This document shows, one piece after another, positions 7,980 to 16,380 of a stretch of DNA of 64,000 nt. Source of the stretch: an uncultured Treponema sp. (GTDB lineage: Bacteria; Spirochaetota; Spirochaetia; Treponematales; Treponemataceae); assembly GCA_946615905.1 (NCBI GenBank), contig CAMOIE010000012.1:28617-92616 (forward strand), written 5' to 3'. The position numbers and the translations under genes were made by a program. How positions within the stretch are numbered: position 1 is the stretch's first letter; every line of letters begins with the position of its first letter. Below the pieces are notes generated by a model that saw only the letters and a program-made list of their open reading frames with translations, searched no databases and was not told the origin of the DNA.

Positions 7980-9005
7980 ATGAAGGCTGTACAAATCAAA
8001 GAGCCGAACAAACTTTTGGTAATTGACGTCGACAAACCTAAAGTCGATGAGAAGAACAATATTCTTGTAAAGATGACCGCTGCTGGCATTTGCGGCTCTG
8101 ACGTGGGCATTTACCACGGAACGAATGCGGCTGCGACCTATCCCCGCGTAATCGGTCACGAGATGGTTGGCCGTGTTGATGAAGTTGGCCCAGGCGTAAA
8201 AAATCTCAAAAAAGGGGACCGCGTGATTATCAATCAGGTTACGAGCTGTGGTCACTGCTACCCCTGTCTAAAGGGGCGCGGAAATGTCTGCGATAATCTC
8301 AAAGTCCGTGGAGTGCATATCGATGGCGGCTACCGGGAATTTATCGCTGTTCCAGAATCCGACTGCTACCTTCTCCCCGATGGAATTTCTGATGTGGATG
8401 CGGTAATGATTGAGCCAACGACAATCGCAATTCAAGCCTGCTCCCGTGCCGAGCTTGAAAAATCTGACACCCTTTTGATTTTTGGAGTCGGTGCTCTTGG
8501 AACTTCAATCCTGAAAGTCGCCCGTCTTTACTGCGATACGATAATCGTCACCGATGTTTTTGATGAAAAATTGGAAGAAGCAAAAAAACTCGGCGCAAAA
8601 TACGTCATTAACGGCAAAAAGGAAAATCTTGTCGAAAAGGTTCGTGAATATACAGGAGGACGGGGGGTTACCGTATCAATTGATGCGGCCTGTATCTCTT
8701 CTTCCTTGATGAGCCTTTTGCAGGCCACGGGAAATGCCGGACGCGTAATCACTATGGGGTTCTCCGTTGCCCCGGTAGAAGTGAACCAGTTCCTTATTAC
8801 CTCGAAAGAACTTGACGTTCGAGGCTCCCGTCTGCAAAATAAGATGTTCGGAAAGGCAATTGAGCTGATTAAAGAAGGAAAATTGGATTTGACAGGTTCC
8901 TGTTCGCATACTTTCAAGCTGACAGATGCGCAGAAAGCTTTTGATTTCAACGATACACACGATCCTTCAATCAGGAAGATTGTATTTACTTTTGACAACC
9001 TATAA
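7980..9005 (+). CDS. Zinc-dependent sugar-acid/polyol dehydrogenase (MDR family)
   Basis: A 341-residue medium-chain dehydrogenase. Visible are the catalytic-zinc Cys in GICGSD (about 38), GHEMVG (about 60), the four-cysteine structural zinc loop CGHCYPCLKGRGNVC (about 89-103) and a Rossmann GVGALGTS turn (about 164) followed by VTDVFDEKL, which favours NAD(H). AGGAGG lies 7 bases before the ATG. It is transcribed with the GntR regulator and divergently from TRAP system 2. No UxuB-type fructuronate reductase is present here. By context it could oxidise or reduce at C5 of mannonate, gulonate or galactonate, as relatives such as RspB and YjjN suggest. The exact substrate is not readable from sequence. 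Confidence 0.85.
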   Translation: MKAVQIKEPNKLLVIDVDKPKVDEKNNILVKMTAAGICGSDVGIYHGTNAAATYPRVIGHEMVGRVDEVGPGVKNLKKGDRVIINQVTSCGHCYPCLKGRGNVCDNLKVRGVHIDGGYREFIAVPESDCYLLPDGISDVDAVMIEPTTIAIQACSRAELEKSDTLLIFGVGALGTSILKVARLYCDTIIVTDVFDEKLEEAKKLGAKYVINGKKENLVEKVREYTGGRGVTVSIDAACISSSLMSLLQATGNAGRVITMGFSVAPVEVNQFLITSKELDVRGSRLQNKMFGKAIELIKEGKLDLTGSCSHTFKLTDAQKAFDFNDTHDPSIRKIVFTFDNL

Positions 9006-9020
9006 AACTGGGATTTGTAT

Positions 9021-9746
9021 ATGGCCAAGATTGACAACAGCATTCAGAGTGCTGTGTATACGGCACTCAAAAAAAACATAATGTCTCTACAACTCAAGCC
9101 GGGTACGCCTATGTCCACGCAGGAGGTCGCAACGAAACTCGATGTCAGTCGGACTCCTGTGCGCGAGGCTTTTATCCGCTTGGAGCGCGACGGTCTTGTT
9201 GATGCTGTTCCGAAGTCTGGAACATTTGTCTCAAAAATCCGGCTCGACAGGGTTGAACAGGAGCGCTTTATTCGGGAAAGTCTTGAATGCTCGAATATCG
9301 ACATGCTGATTGAAAAAGCTACTCCTAAGGATATCCGCGAGCTGGAGCTGAACATTGAGCAGCAAAGTTCCACAATCGATACTGTGGACATTTACAATCT
9401 CATAGATTTGGACAACTCCTTCCACGAAAAGATGTTTCAGATTTCTGGCCAAATTCTCAGCTGGGAGACAATTCAGACCAATTCCATTCATTATGCCCGC
9501 CTTCGGCTTATGACCATGTGGAACAAGGATGTAATGCATGGAATTGTCCTCCAGCATCAAAAGATTGTTTCCGCCATCGCGGAAAAGTCTTCAGAGCACG
9601 CTAAAATCTACATGAAGGCCCATCTCCACAGGCTTGAAACTCAGGTGCAGGACATAATGAAAGAATATCCTGGTTATTTTGACGCTGACTCTCTTTCTAT
9701 TGAGTCTCGCTTTGAAATGCTTCTTGCTGAAAATGGAAAGGCCTGA
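9021..9746 (+). CDS. GntR-family (FCD-type) transcriptional regulator of the sugar-acid island
   Basis: About 241 residues. The N-terminal winged helix shows the GntR signature LDVSRTPVREAFIRLERDGLV (about residues 34-54) and GTFVSKI. The C-terminal all-helical FCD ligand domain carries candidate metal/ligand histidines (NSFHEKMF, HQKIVSAI, HLHRLE). A TTG six bases upstream could also start translation; the ATG at 9021 is preferred. It lies 15 bases after the dehydrogenase, in its operon. FCD regulators such as UxuR and ExuR sense uronates, and the TAACATGTTA palindromes nearby are its likely targets. The ligand is unknown. Confidence 0.9.
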   Translation: MAKIDNSIQSAVYTALKKNIMSLQLKPGTPMSTQEVATKLDVSRTPVREAFIRLERDGLVDAVPKSGTFVSKIRLDRVEQERFIRESLECSNIDMLIEKATPKDIRELELNIEQQSSTIDTVDIYNLIDLDNSFHEKMFQISGQILSWETIQTNSIHYARLRLMTMWNKDVMHGIVLQHQKIVSAIAEKSSEHAKIYMKAHLHRLETQVQDIMKEYPGYFDADSLSIESRFEMLLAENGKA

Positions 9747-9851
9747 AATTTGACCAAGAGATTTTGGAGTTATTAAAAGATTTTAAGTTTTTTGCTGTGA
9801 AAAAATCGCAAGATTTTCGAAATAATTAAGAAAAGTCAATATCTCATGTAG

Positions 9852-9857
9852 TATAAT
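9852..9857 (+). promoter_or_regulatory. -10 hexamer of a probable leaderless promoter (EAL gene)
   Basis: TATAAT ends 7 bases before the ATG at 9865, and no ribosome site lies between. The transcript would begin at or next to the start codon. Confidence 0.6.
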
Positions 9858-9864
9858 ATATCGT

Positions 9865-11616
9865 ATGTGGGAAAAATTTGAAAATTTTACGAGCCGCCAG
9901 CTTGCGGAAATTACACATATTCTCAATGAATGTACTGATGAGTATATCTATGTTTTTAACATCACAAAGGACACTTATTTCACTTCTGAGCAGGTCCTGA
10001 AGAATTTTAATTTTCCCTCCCAGTATTTTGACAATGCCCAGGACACGCTTTTGCGGATGACTTATCCCGCAGACCGGGCACAGCTGGCCGAGGAGCTTGA
10101 TAAAATCAAAAAGTACGAGCTTGAGACCCACAATCTTGAGTACCGGTGGACAAACAAAAACGGCAAGCAGGTTTGGATTTCATGCCGGGGAAAGGTTCTT
10201 CCCCACAGCAGGGGTGAGGACATCGTTATGGTCGGCCGCGTTTCCCTGCTTGATGAGCGTGACAAAATTGACCTTTTGACAAGTCTCCCGACCGAGGGAA
10301 TGCTTCGTAAGGACTTTACTTACGTATGGAAGCGCAATTTAAAAATTTCCGGCTTCATGCTTAAAATCGATGTGGATAATTTGGGCTTTATCAACGAGCA
10401 GTACGGAATCAAAACCGGCGACATGGTTCTTTCCCTTGTTGCGGACTGTGCGAGAAAGGCCTGTGCGGGACTGGCTAAGCCCTACAAGCTCAATTCTGAT
10501 GAAATTATCTGTGTGAATCTTTCTGGCATGACTGCGGTTGACGCAAAAAAAATCTACACGAATTTGAAGCGGTCAATTGCGGAAGTCGAACAGCAGATTC
10601 AGTATGAAGTTGTATTTACGGTTTCCGCCGGAGCCGTTGCCTTCTTTAATGACCCGTCCACCCTGGACGAATTGCTTAAAAAAATCAATTTTACGATGAC
10701 TATCGCTAAAAGTCGCGGACGCAACAATCTTTCAATGTTTGATGCCGTTGCCTACGCAAAGCACCTGCGGTCGATGGAAATTCAGGAACTGATGAGGGAG
10801 GCTGTCCGCAATAAATTTGAGGGCTTCGAGCTTTTTTACCAGCCGGTAGTCGATGCAAAAAATCTTTATTTGGACAAGTATAATTCCATCGTGAACGTAA
10901 TCGGTGCGGAAGCCTTGATTCGTTGGTCTTGTCCAAGAGTCGGCTATATCGGTCCTGATGAATTCATTCCGATTTTGGAAGATACCGGCTTGATTATTCC
11001 AGTCGGACGCTGGATTTTGCTGACGGCTTTCCGCCAGTGCAAGGAATGGAACCGGGTAAAAAAAGATTTTCACATGAGCGTAAACCTTTCGTATATTCAG
11101 GTTCGCAAAAGTGACATTTTGACGGACGTTCGTCTGGCCTTGGAGCGTTCAAAGGTTGACCCACAGAATATCACTCTGGAAATTACAGAGTCAGGGTATA
11201 TGGACTGCTCTATTGACTTGCAGGAGCTTTTGGGCGAATTCAGCCGCATGGGATTCAAAATTGACATTGATGACTTTGGAACCGGCTATTCAAATTTGCG
11301 CTACTTGCAGTATTTGCACGCTAACACTTTAAAATTGGACTATTCCTTTGTCCACAAGGCGACTGGTGGCAATGAGGGTGACAAAAAGGTCATAAAGCAT
11401 ATTACGGAAATGGCCCACGAGCTTGGAATGGCCGTCTGTATGGAAGGGGTTGAAACCCAAGAGGACATCGGAAAACTCTTGGAGTATAAGCCGGACAAAT
11501 TCCAGGGATTTTATTTTGGCCGTCCGGCTTCAGCTGCACAGTTCAGGGAAAGATTCCTTCTTGTTGATTCAAAGATAGAATTGCTCAGAACTAATGTAAA
11601 TCCTAAAATCGGCTAA
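9865..11616 (+). CDS. PAS-like/degenerate GGDEF/EAL cyclic-di-GMP phosphodiesterase
   Basis: A 583-residue soluble signalling protein. The N-terminal 130 residues look like a PAS/PAC sensor (LEYRWTNKNGKQVWISCRGKV). A GGDEF-like domain follows (about 135-300), but the active-site loop reads LNSDEI instead of GGDEF, so it should not make c-di-GMP and may bind GTP or regulate. The EAL domain is intact: EALIRW (about 347), a conserved Glu in LEITES, DDFGTGYS (about 468), LKLD, EGVET and the QGFYFGRP end. Predicted to hydrolyse c-di-GMP. Its 3' end overlaps the convergent symporter gene by 4 bases. Confidence 0.9.
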   Translation: MWEKFENFTSRQLAEITHILNECTDEYIYVFNITKDTYFTSEQVLKNFNFPSQYFDNAQDTLLRMTYPADRAQLAEELDKIKKYELETHNLEYRWTNKNGKQVWISCRGKVLPHSRGEDIVMVGRVSLLDERDKIDLLTSLPTEGMLRKDFTYVWKRNLKISGFMLKIDVDNLGFINEQYGIKTGDMVLSLVADCARKACAGLAKPYKLNSDEIICVNLSGMTAVDAKKIYTNLKRSIAEVEQQIQYEVVFTVSAGAVAFFNDPSTLDELLKKINFTMTIAKSRGRNNLSMFDAVAYAKHLRSMEIQELMREAVRNKFEGFELFYQPVVDAKNLYLDKYNSIVNVIGAEALIRWSCPRVGYIGPDEFIPILEDTGLIIPVGRWILLTAFRQCKEWNRVKKDFHMSVNLSYIQVRKSDILTDVRLALERSKVDPQNITLEITESGYMDCSIDLQELLGEFSRMGFKIDIDDFGTGYSNLRYLQYLHANTLKLDYSFVHKATGGNEGDKKVIKHITEMAHELGMAVCMEGVETQEDIGKLLEYKPDKFQGFYFGRPASAAQFRERFLLVDSKIELLRTNVNPKIG

Positions 11617-12845
11617 ATGTAGTGTTTCAAGTCTACGTGTTCGATTTCGTGGGTTTTCACTGCGACTATGTATGAGCCGAACATTGCCGTTGCGGAATCG
11701 ATTGCGGCGGCAAAAGAGCAGAGCAGGAGGGCGGCAGGTTTTAAGAGCAGGTAGCCCGCGTCAAATCCACGTCCGTACATCGTGCACAAAACTGTCAGAG
11801 TGACAAATGCTCCGCCGGAAGGAAGTCCTCCTAAAATAAAGGAAAGAAGAAAAGTCACTCCGCAAATCCAGAGGATGTCCAGACGGTTAAAGCCGAGGCT
11901 TGAGTATGCGCGCAAAATCGTAATGAATCCGATTGTTGAGACCAGGGCAGTTCCGCCTCTGGCAAAAATTGAGAAAAGCGGCATTGAGATTGCGTTTGAC
12001 GAGTGGCGGACTCCGAGACTTTCATGGCTGTGGCGGGCATTCAAGAGCAAGGCCAGATTTGAGTCAGCAGAGAAAAATGCAGTCAAAAGTGGGCAGATTG
12101 AAGCGTAAAGCACGTGGTATGGATGCAGGTCCTTGCACAAAAAGCGGAGAATCAGCGGATAAATTATAAAAGCGACCAGAATAAAGTCGACTAAAAGCAT
12201 AACTGCGAGGGGCAAAAATACGGGTGAGGTCAATGCGGCTTTTGAACTTGCCAGCCAGTATGCACAGACTGCAATCATTCCGACTGCCATGAATTCTGTG
12301 AAAAAGCACATGATTGTGTAGCAGAGTTTTGAAAGGCTTTCAAAAAGAGCCGTCACCGGTTTGTATGCGTTTGAGTCTGTCGTGCAGGCGGCTCCGGCAA
12401 AGGCTGCGAGAATTATAGCCGGGAGCAAAAAAGCCCCTTCGAGAAGCGAGTTGAATCCTGAGTAGGGGAAGAGCTTCATCGCCAGGTCGTGGAATGAAAG
12501 CATCGTAATCTCAGTGATTTTCTCGTTACCCGTGATTGGAATGCGGGGAAGTTTTACAAGCAAGATTGTGAGAATGCCTAAAATCGTCAGTATCGCGCTT
12601 GAGGCTGAGATCAGGGCTAAAGACCAGAGGCCTGTTTTTATCAAGGACCTCTTCATTCGGAGTGTAAAAACCGCTGATGAAACTGAAAAAAACAAAAGCG
12701 GGAGCAGGGAGTAGCGGCCAAATCGGATTGCGAATTCACTCAGGGCGGCGAATGTTGCGTTTACGGCCGGTGACTGTGCTGGAAGAATTATGGCGGCTGC
12801 CAGTCCGAGAATAATGCCTAAAATATATTTTATCCAAAGTTTCAT
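11613..12845 (-). CDS. Sodium:dicarboxylate/amino-acid symporter (DAACS family)
   Basis: A 410-residue inner-membrane carrier resembling GltP/DctA/SstT: multiple hydrophobic spans, a serine-rich HP1-like segment (SSNAISMPLFSIFARGGTALVST), the GGLPSGGAFVTL loop and a C-terminal AAIDSATAMFGSYIVAV segment in place of the usual (D/N)xxRTxxN pattern. Weak match at the substrate-binding arginine, so the ligand is uncertain. Monocistronic, with a -10 TATACT (minus strand 12858-12853) 7 bases before the ATG and no ribosome site. Divergent from the gene at 12893. Confidence 0.75.
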   Translation of the reverse strand: MKLWIKYILGIILGLAAAIILPAQSPAVNATFAALSEFAIRFGRYSLLPLLFFSVSSAVFTLRMKRSLIKTGLWSLALISASSAILTILGILTILLVKLPRIPITGNEKITEITMLSFHDLAMKLFPYSGFNSLLEGAFLLPAIILAAFAGAACTTDSNAYKPVTALFESLSKLCYTIMCFFTEFMAVGMIAVCAYWLASSKAALTSPVFLPLAVMLLVDFILVAFIIYPLILRFLCKDLHPYHVLYASICPLLTAFFSADSNLALLLNARHSHESLGVRHSSNAISMPLFSIFARGGTALVSTIGFITILRAYSSLGFNRLDILWICGVTFLLSFILGGLPSGGAFVTLTVLCTMYGRGFDAGYLLLKPAALLLCSFAAAIDSATAMFGSYIVAVKTHEIEHVDLKHYI

Positions 12846-12852
12846 GCATTCG

Positions 12853-12885
12853 AGTATACTGAATTTTTAAAAAATATGATATAAT
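12853..12885. promoter_or_regulatory. Back-to-back leaderless promoters
   Basis: On the minus strand TATACT (12858-12853) precedes the symporter ATG by 7 bases. On the plus strand the extended -10 TGaTATAAT (12877-12885) precedes the ATG at 12893 by 7 bases. Neither gene has a Shine-Dalgarno. Confidence 0.6.
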
Positions 12886-12892
12886 CTTTTTT

Positions 12893-13666
12893 ATGGAAAA
12901 AATTATGTTGATTGCCGGAAAGGAACTTCCAGCCGGCAGAGATTTAGCTTCCGGGGCCTCTCTAAAAGGCCGGACGACCCTTGTGACTGCCGACCAGGCA
13001 TACCTGCAGAATATGAATGCTGTGGACGCAATTGCAGACAATGCCTCGATTCCGGTTCCGTGGAACAGAACTTCTTCTCTTTCAACCCGCTCCCTGATTC
13101 TCTCCTGTGTGAACGCTGCCGGAAGAATAGACGACGCGGTTTTAGTTTTTGATGAATTTTTATTCTCTACGAAATATAAAAATCTTGCGGAAATCGCCCC
13201 TGACTTGGTTTGCGACGATTTGATTTTGAGCTACCAATATCTGACAACGGAATTAATCAACCGCTTTATAAATATGCATAAAGTCAACGGCGTGACCGGA
13301 GTCCGCAACAAACTGGTCTTTATGTACCGGGCCAATCCATCTGTCGCTGACGCAGTTGTAAGTCCCGGTGCAAGAACGGAAACCCCCTCTCTTTCACCTT
13401 ATCTTGTAGCCGCAGCTGGAGCTGCATTCAAGGCTTTTGCGGAAAACGTGGCGGCTTCTCTTGTGGACAACCAGATTGTCCTGCCGATTTTGGTGGCTTA
13501 TGACGCTTCCAATGAGGTCGCCCGCCGGGATGCAAGTCTTTCAGGTTGGCTCTGCGACTACATTGACCAAATTGATGCGATGAAACATGACCTTACTCCC
13601 AAACAGAAGGTCACTTGGGTAAAGGCAGGTGCGAGAACACCTGGAGGATTCAGTCTTTTTCATTAA
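12893..13666 (+). CDS. Conserved hypothetical protein, possibly SDR-like fold
   Basis: 257 residues; not recognised. It has alternating hydrophobic strands and helices resembling a divergent short-chain dehydrogenase (DAVLVFDEF strand, long helix DLILSYQYLTTELINRFINMH, then KLVFMYRANP, then LVAAAGAAFKAFAENVAASL). The N-terminal glycine-rich nucleotide loop and the YxxxK motif are absent, so enzymatic activity is doubtful. No signal peptide or membrane span. A short gap with an AGGAGAG ribosome site leads to the MgtC-like gene, so the two may be co-transcribed. Confidence 0.6.
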   Translation: MEKIMLIAGKELPAGRDLASGASLKGRTTLVTADQAYLQNMNAVDAIADNASIPVPWNRTSSLSTRSLILSCVNAAGRIDDAVLVFDEFLFSTKYKNLAEIAPDLVCDDLILSYQYLTTELINRFINMHKVNGVTGVRNKLVFMYRANPSVADAVVSPGARTETPSLSPYLVAAAGAAFKAFAENVAASLVDNQIVLPILVAYDASNEVARRDASLSGWLCDYIDQIDAMKHDLTPKQKVTWVKAGARTPGGFSLFH

Positions 13667-13692
13667 ATTAAAATAAATAAAGGAGAGTTTGC

Positions 13693-14391
13693 ATGATTTT
13701 TTCAGAATTTTTGTCGGCACCACCGTTCCAGTTTTTGGCTATTTGTCTTCTTCGTATTTTCTTGAGCTTCTTGGCAGGATTTTTTCTCGGACTTGAAAGA
13801 AAATTCCGCGCTCAAGTAGTCGGTATGCGTACGCTAATTCTGATTTCTGAAGCCTCGACACTTTTAGGAATTCTTTCTATTCACATGGCCCACAACATCA
13901 ACGGTGATGGCGGAGACACGACCAGAATTGCGGCCAGTGTCGTAAGCGGCATCGGATTTTTGGGCGGCGGTGCGATTATGCGTCAGGGCTTGAACATAAA
14001 AGGTTTGACTTCCGCTGCAATAATTTGGATAACGTCATCAATTGGACTTGCAATCGGCGGCGGGCTTTATATTCCAGCCTTCGCGACTTTGGGAATTTCA
14101 ATACTTTCCTTGATTTGGCTGGAAAAAGTCGAAATCAAATGGTTCCCAGCCGGGCGCACAAAATCCCTTCACCTGACTTTTGACGACAGCAACGTCGACA
14201 TGAAGAAACTCCGAACCGCAATAGAAAGCAACGGCTTTATCATAGCTGACTTTAACATGAGTCACATGATAGAAAGCAGTCAGCTCGTTTTGCATTATTC
14301 TGTGAAATCTCCGCAAGTCGAGGATTTCTCAAAATTAATCGAGGACTTGAATCAAGTCGGCAATTTGGAAGAATTTTCAATAACTGACTGA
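13693..14391 (+). CDS. MgtC/SapB-family membrane protein
   Basis: 232 residues. The N-terminal 130 residues form the MgtC core of four to five membrane spans with the signatures LGLERKFRAQVVGMRT (about 32-47), RIAASVVSGIGFLGGGAI (about 75-92) and LTSAAIIWITSSIGLAIGGGLY. The C-terminal soluble domain (about 150-232) has an ACT-like pattern. The family is linked to low-Mg2+ survival, c-di-AMP or ATP-synthase modulation in other bacteria; the role here is not known. AGGAGAG precedes the ATG, 26 bases after the previous gene. Confidence 0.88.
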   Translation: MIFSEFLSAPPFQFLAICLLRIFLSFLAGFFLGLERKFRAQVVGMRTLILISEASTLLGILSIHMAHNINGDGGDTTRIAASVVSGIGFLGGGAIMRQGLNIKGLTSAAIIWITSSIGLAIGGGLYIPAFATLGISILSLIWLEKVEIKWFPAGRTKSLHLTFDDSNVDMKKLRTAIESNGFIIADFNMSHMIESSQLVLHYSVKSPQVEDFSKLIEDLNQVGNLEEFSITD

Positions 14392-14410
14392 CTTTTTTAG
14401 CGGAATGCGG

Positions 14411-14416
14411 TAAAAT
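14411..14416 (+). promoter_or_regulatory. -10 hexamer, probable leaderless promoter (XPB gene)
   Basis: TAAAAT ends 8 bases before the ATG at 14425, with no ribosome site between. Confidence 0.45.
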
Positions 14417-14424
14417 GCTCCGCT

Positions 14425-16344
14425 ATGCCGAACCGATTTGAAAACCCGCTGATTGTCCAAAGTGACAGAACTTTACTCCTTGATGTACACGCCCCCCGCG
14501 CGCAGGATTGTCGTAATGCGCTGATTCCTTTTGCGGAGCTTGAGCGTTCGCCTGAGCATTTGCACACCTACCGGCTTACCCCCCTTTCTTTGTGGAACGC
14601 GGCCGGTGCTGGCTTTACCCCCCAGAATGCAATCGATGTTTTGAATGAATATTCCCGCTACGATGTTCCCCAGTCGGTCTCGATGTGGATTAACGAGACT
14701 GCCGGACGTTTCGGAAAACTTCGTCTTGTTCCCGCACCATGGATTGAAGTTCCGGCAAAGCCATCGAAGGAACTTGCCAATGACAATGGGAAGGGAGATT
14801 CCTCGACTTCGCTCGGAATGACAGGCGATACGTCTAAAATGACCAAGAATGCAGGCGAGACGACGGAGAGTCCTGAAAAGCCCCAGATGATAAAAGAAGA
14901 ATACCTTTACCTTGTGACTGAGAGCGAGGCTGTCTTCCGGGAGATTGGAGCCTGCTCGGTCGGCCGAAAACTTTTGACCCAGACTGAATATACTCCTCCC
15001 CAGGAAGATGAGGTTCCTGTAAGCGATGCTGAGAAAAAACACTGCTTTTTGCTTGCCCTGACTGACCGGGGTACCGTAAAGCAGGACTTGCTGAAATTGG
15101 GCTGGCCTGTGAAGGACGATGTTCCGCTTGTTGACGGAGAGTCGCTTGAAGTGAATTTAAGAGAGACGACTGCCGCCGGAAAGAAATTTGCAATCCGTCC
15201 GTATCAGAGGGAAGCCGCTGAGGTTTTGGTCGGGGACAAAGGACCTGGAACTGGATTCGGCACAATCGTTCTGCCCTGTGGTGCTGGAAAAACAATCGTC
15301 GGTATGACGGTCATGTCGCTTTTAAAGACCAACACGCTTGTGATTACGACGAATATTTCCGCAGTCCACCAGTGGATTCAAGAGTTGCTGGATAAAACTG
15401 ACCTTGACCCGGACTTAATCGCCGAATACACGGGCGAGTCAAAGACAATCAAGCCTGTCACCGTAGCCACGTATCAGGTTCTTACATGGCGGCCTGAAAA
15501 AGACGGCCCTTACCCGCATTTCTCGCTTTTCAGAAAGCGCAACTGGGGTCTGATTATTTACGATGAAGTTCACATGCTGCCCGCACCAGTTTTCCGCGTC
15601 ACTGCCGAGATTCAGGCTGTCCGCCGCGTGGGTCTGACGGCAACCCTTGTCCGCGAGGACGGACTTGAGGGCAACGTCTTTTCACTTGTCGGCCCCAAAC
15701 GCTACGATGTTCCCTGGAAGGACTTGGAGTCTTCGGGCTTTATCGCGACGGCGGAATGTATTGAAATCCGCATGGACTTGAGCCGCGACAAGGAGATTGA
15801 GTACGCGGTGGCGAATTTGCGGTCAAAACACAGGATTGCCAGCGAAAATCCTGCGAAAGTCGCGATTGTAAAGGAACTTGTCAGGCGGTCAAAGCAGGAC
15901 AAAATCCTGATTATCGGCCAGTATTTGAGCCAGCTGGACGAGCTTTCAAAATTACTCAACGCCCCGATTATCACCGGAAAGACTCCGAACGATGAGCGCG
16001 ACGTCCTCTACAAAAAATTCCGCACTGGCGAAATCAACGTCCTGGTCGTCTCAAAAGTCGCGAATTTTGCGATTGACTTGCCAGATGCCTCAATGGCGAT
16101 TCAGGTTTCAGGAACTTTCGGCTCCAGACAGGAAGAGGCCCAGCGTTTGGGAAGAATCCTGCGCCCAAAGGAGAGAAAATCCCGCTTTTTCACGCTGATT
16201 ACCCGCAACACCGTGGAAGAAGACTTTGGTTCCAACCGGCAGAAATTCCTTGCCGAGCAGGGATATGCTTACAGGCTTGTCCGCTACACCGGCGAGGAAT
16301 CCATGGACGAGGCTTGCCCGGAAAGTCCTGTCTGCATAGAGTAG
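14425..16344 (+). CDS. XPB/Ssl2-type DNA helicase
   Basis: 639-residue superfamily-2 helicase like archaeal/bacterial XPB. The N-terminal domain (1-110) is followed by a repeat-derived linker (about 113-158). The first RecA domain has LPCGAGKT (Walker A, about 285), DEVH (about 379) and GLTATL (about 402). The second has LGRILRP (about 575). The RED motif typical of XPB is seen in LVREDGLEG. Predicted ATP-driven 3'-5' unwinding in repair or transcription-coupled processes. Thirty-six bases downstream lies a protein with an XPB-associated domain, so the pair likely forms a complex. Confidence 0.9.
   Translation: MPNRFENPLIVQSDRTLLLDVHAPRAQDCRNALIPFAELERSPEHLHTYRLTPLSLWNAAGAGFTPQNAIDVLNEYSRYDVPQSVSMWINETAGRFGKLRLVPAPWIEVPAKPSKELANDNGKGDSSTSLGMTGDTSKMTKNAGETTESPEKPQMIKEEYLYLVTESEAVFREIGACSVGRKLLTQTEYTPPQEDEVPVSDAEKKHCFLLALTDRGTVKQDLLKLGWPVKDDVPLVDGESLEVNLRETTAAGKKFAIRPYQREAAEVLVGDKGPGTGFGTIVLPCGAGKTIVGMTVMSLLKTNTLVITTNISAVHQWIQELLDKTDLDPDLIAEYTGESKTIKPVTVATYQVLTWRPEKDGPYPHFSLFRKRNWGLIIYDEVHMLPAPVFRVTAEIQAVRRVGLTATLVREDGLEGNVFSLVGPKRYDVPWKDLESSGFIATAECIEIRMDLSRDKEIEYAVANLRSKHRIASENPAKVAIVKELVRRSKQDKILIIGQYLSQLDELSKLLNAPIITGKTPNDERDVLYKKFRTGEINVLVVSKVANFAIDLPDASMAIQVSGTFGSRQEEAQRLGRILRPKERKSRFFTLITRNTVEEDFGSNRQKFLAEQGYAYRLVRYTGEESMDEACPESPVCIE
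14796..14822. repeat. Dispersed repeat embedded in frame in the XPB gene
   Basis: This stretch contains GACTTCGCTCGGAATGAC, matching a short element widespread between genes in unrelated bacteria (recalled, not searched). Its reverse complement encodes the familiar HSERSRGIS/PSEVEES peptides in spurious ORFs. Here it is read in frame as DSSTSLGMT in the linker before the helicase core. Confidence 0.7.
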
Positions 16345-16361
16345 AATTTTTTAGAATTTTT

Positions 16362-16370
16362 TGTTACAAT
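16362..16370 (+). promoter_or_regulatory. Extended -10, probable leaderless promoter (helicase partner)
   Basis: TGtTACAAT ends 10 bases before the ATG at 16381. There is no ribosome site in the gap. Confidence 0.5.
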
Positions 16371-16380
16371 AGCCTTTACT

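Noticed and set aside
14473..15042. Minus-strand reading frame containing HSERSRGIS
   Set aside because: It is a shadow of the XPB gene; the peptide comes from a dispersed repeat read on the opposite strand.
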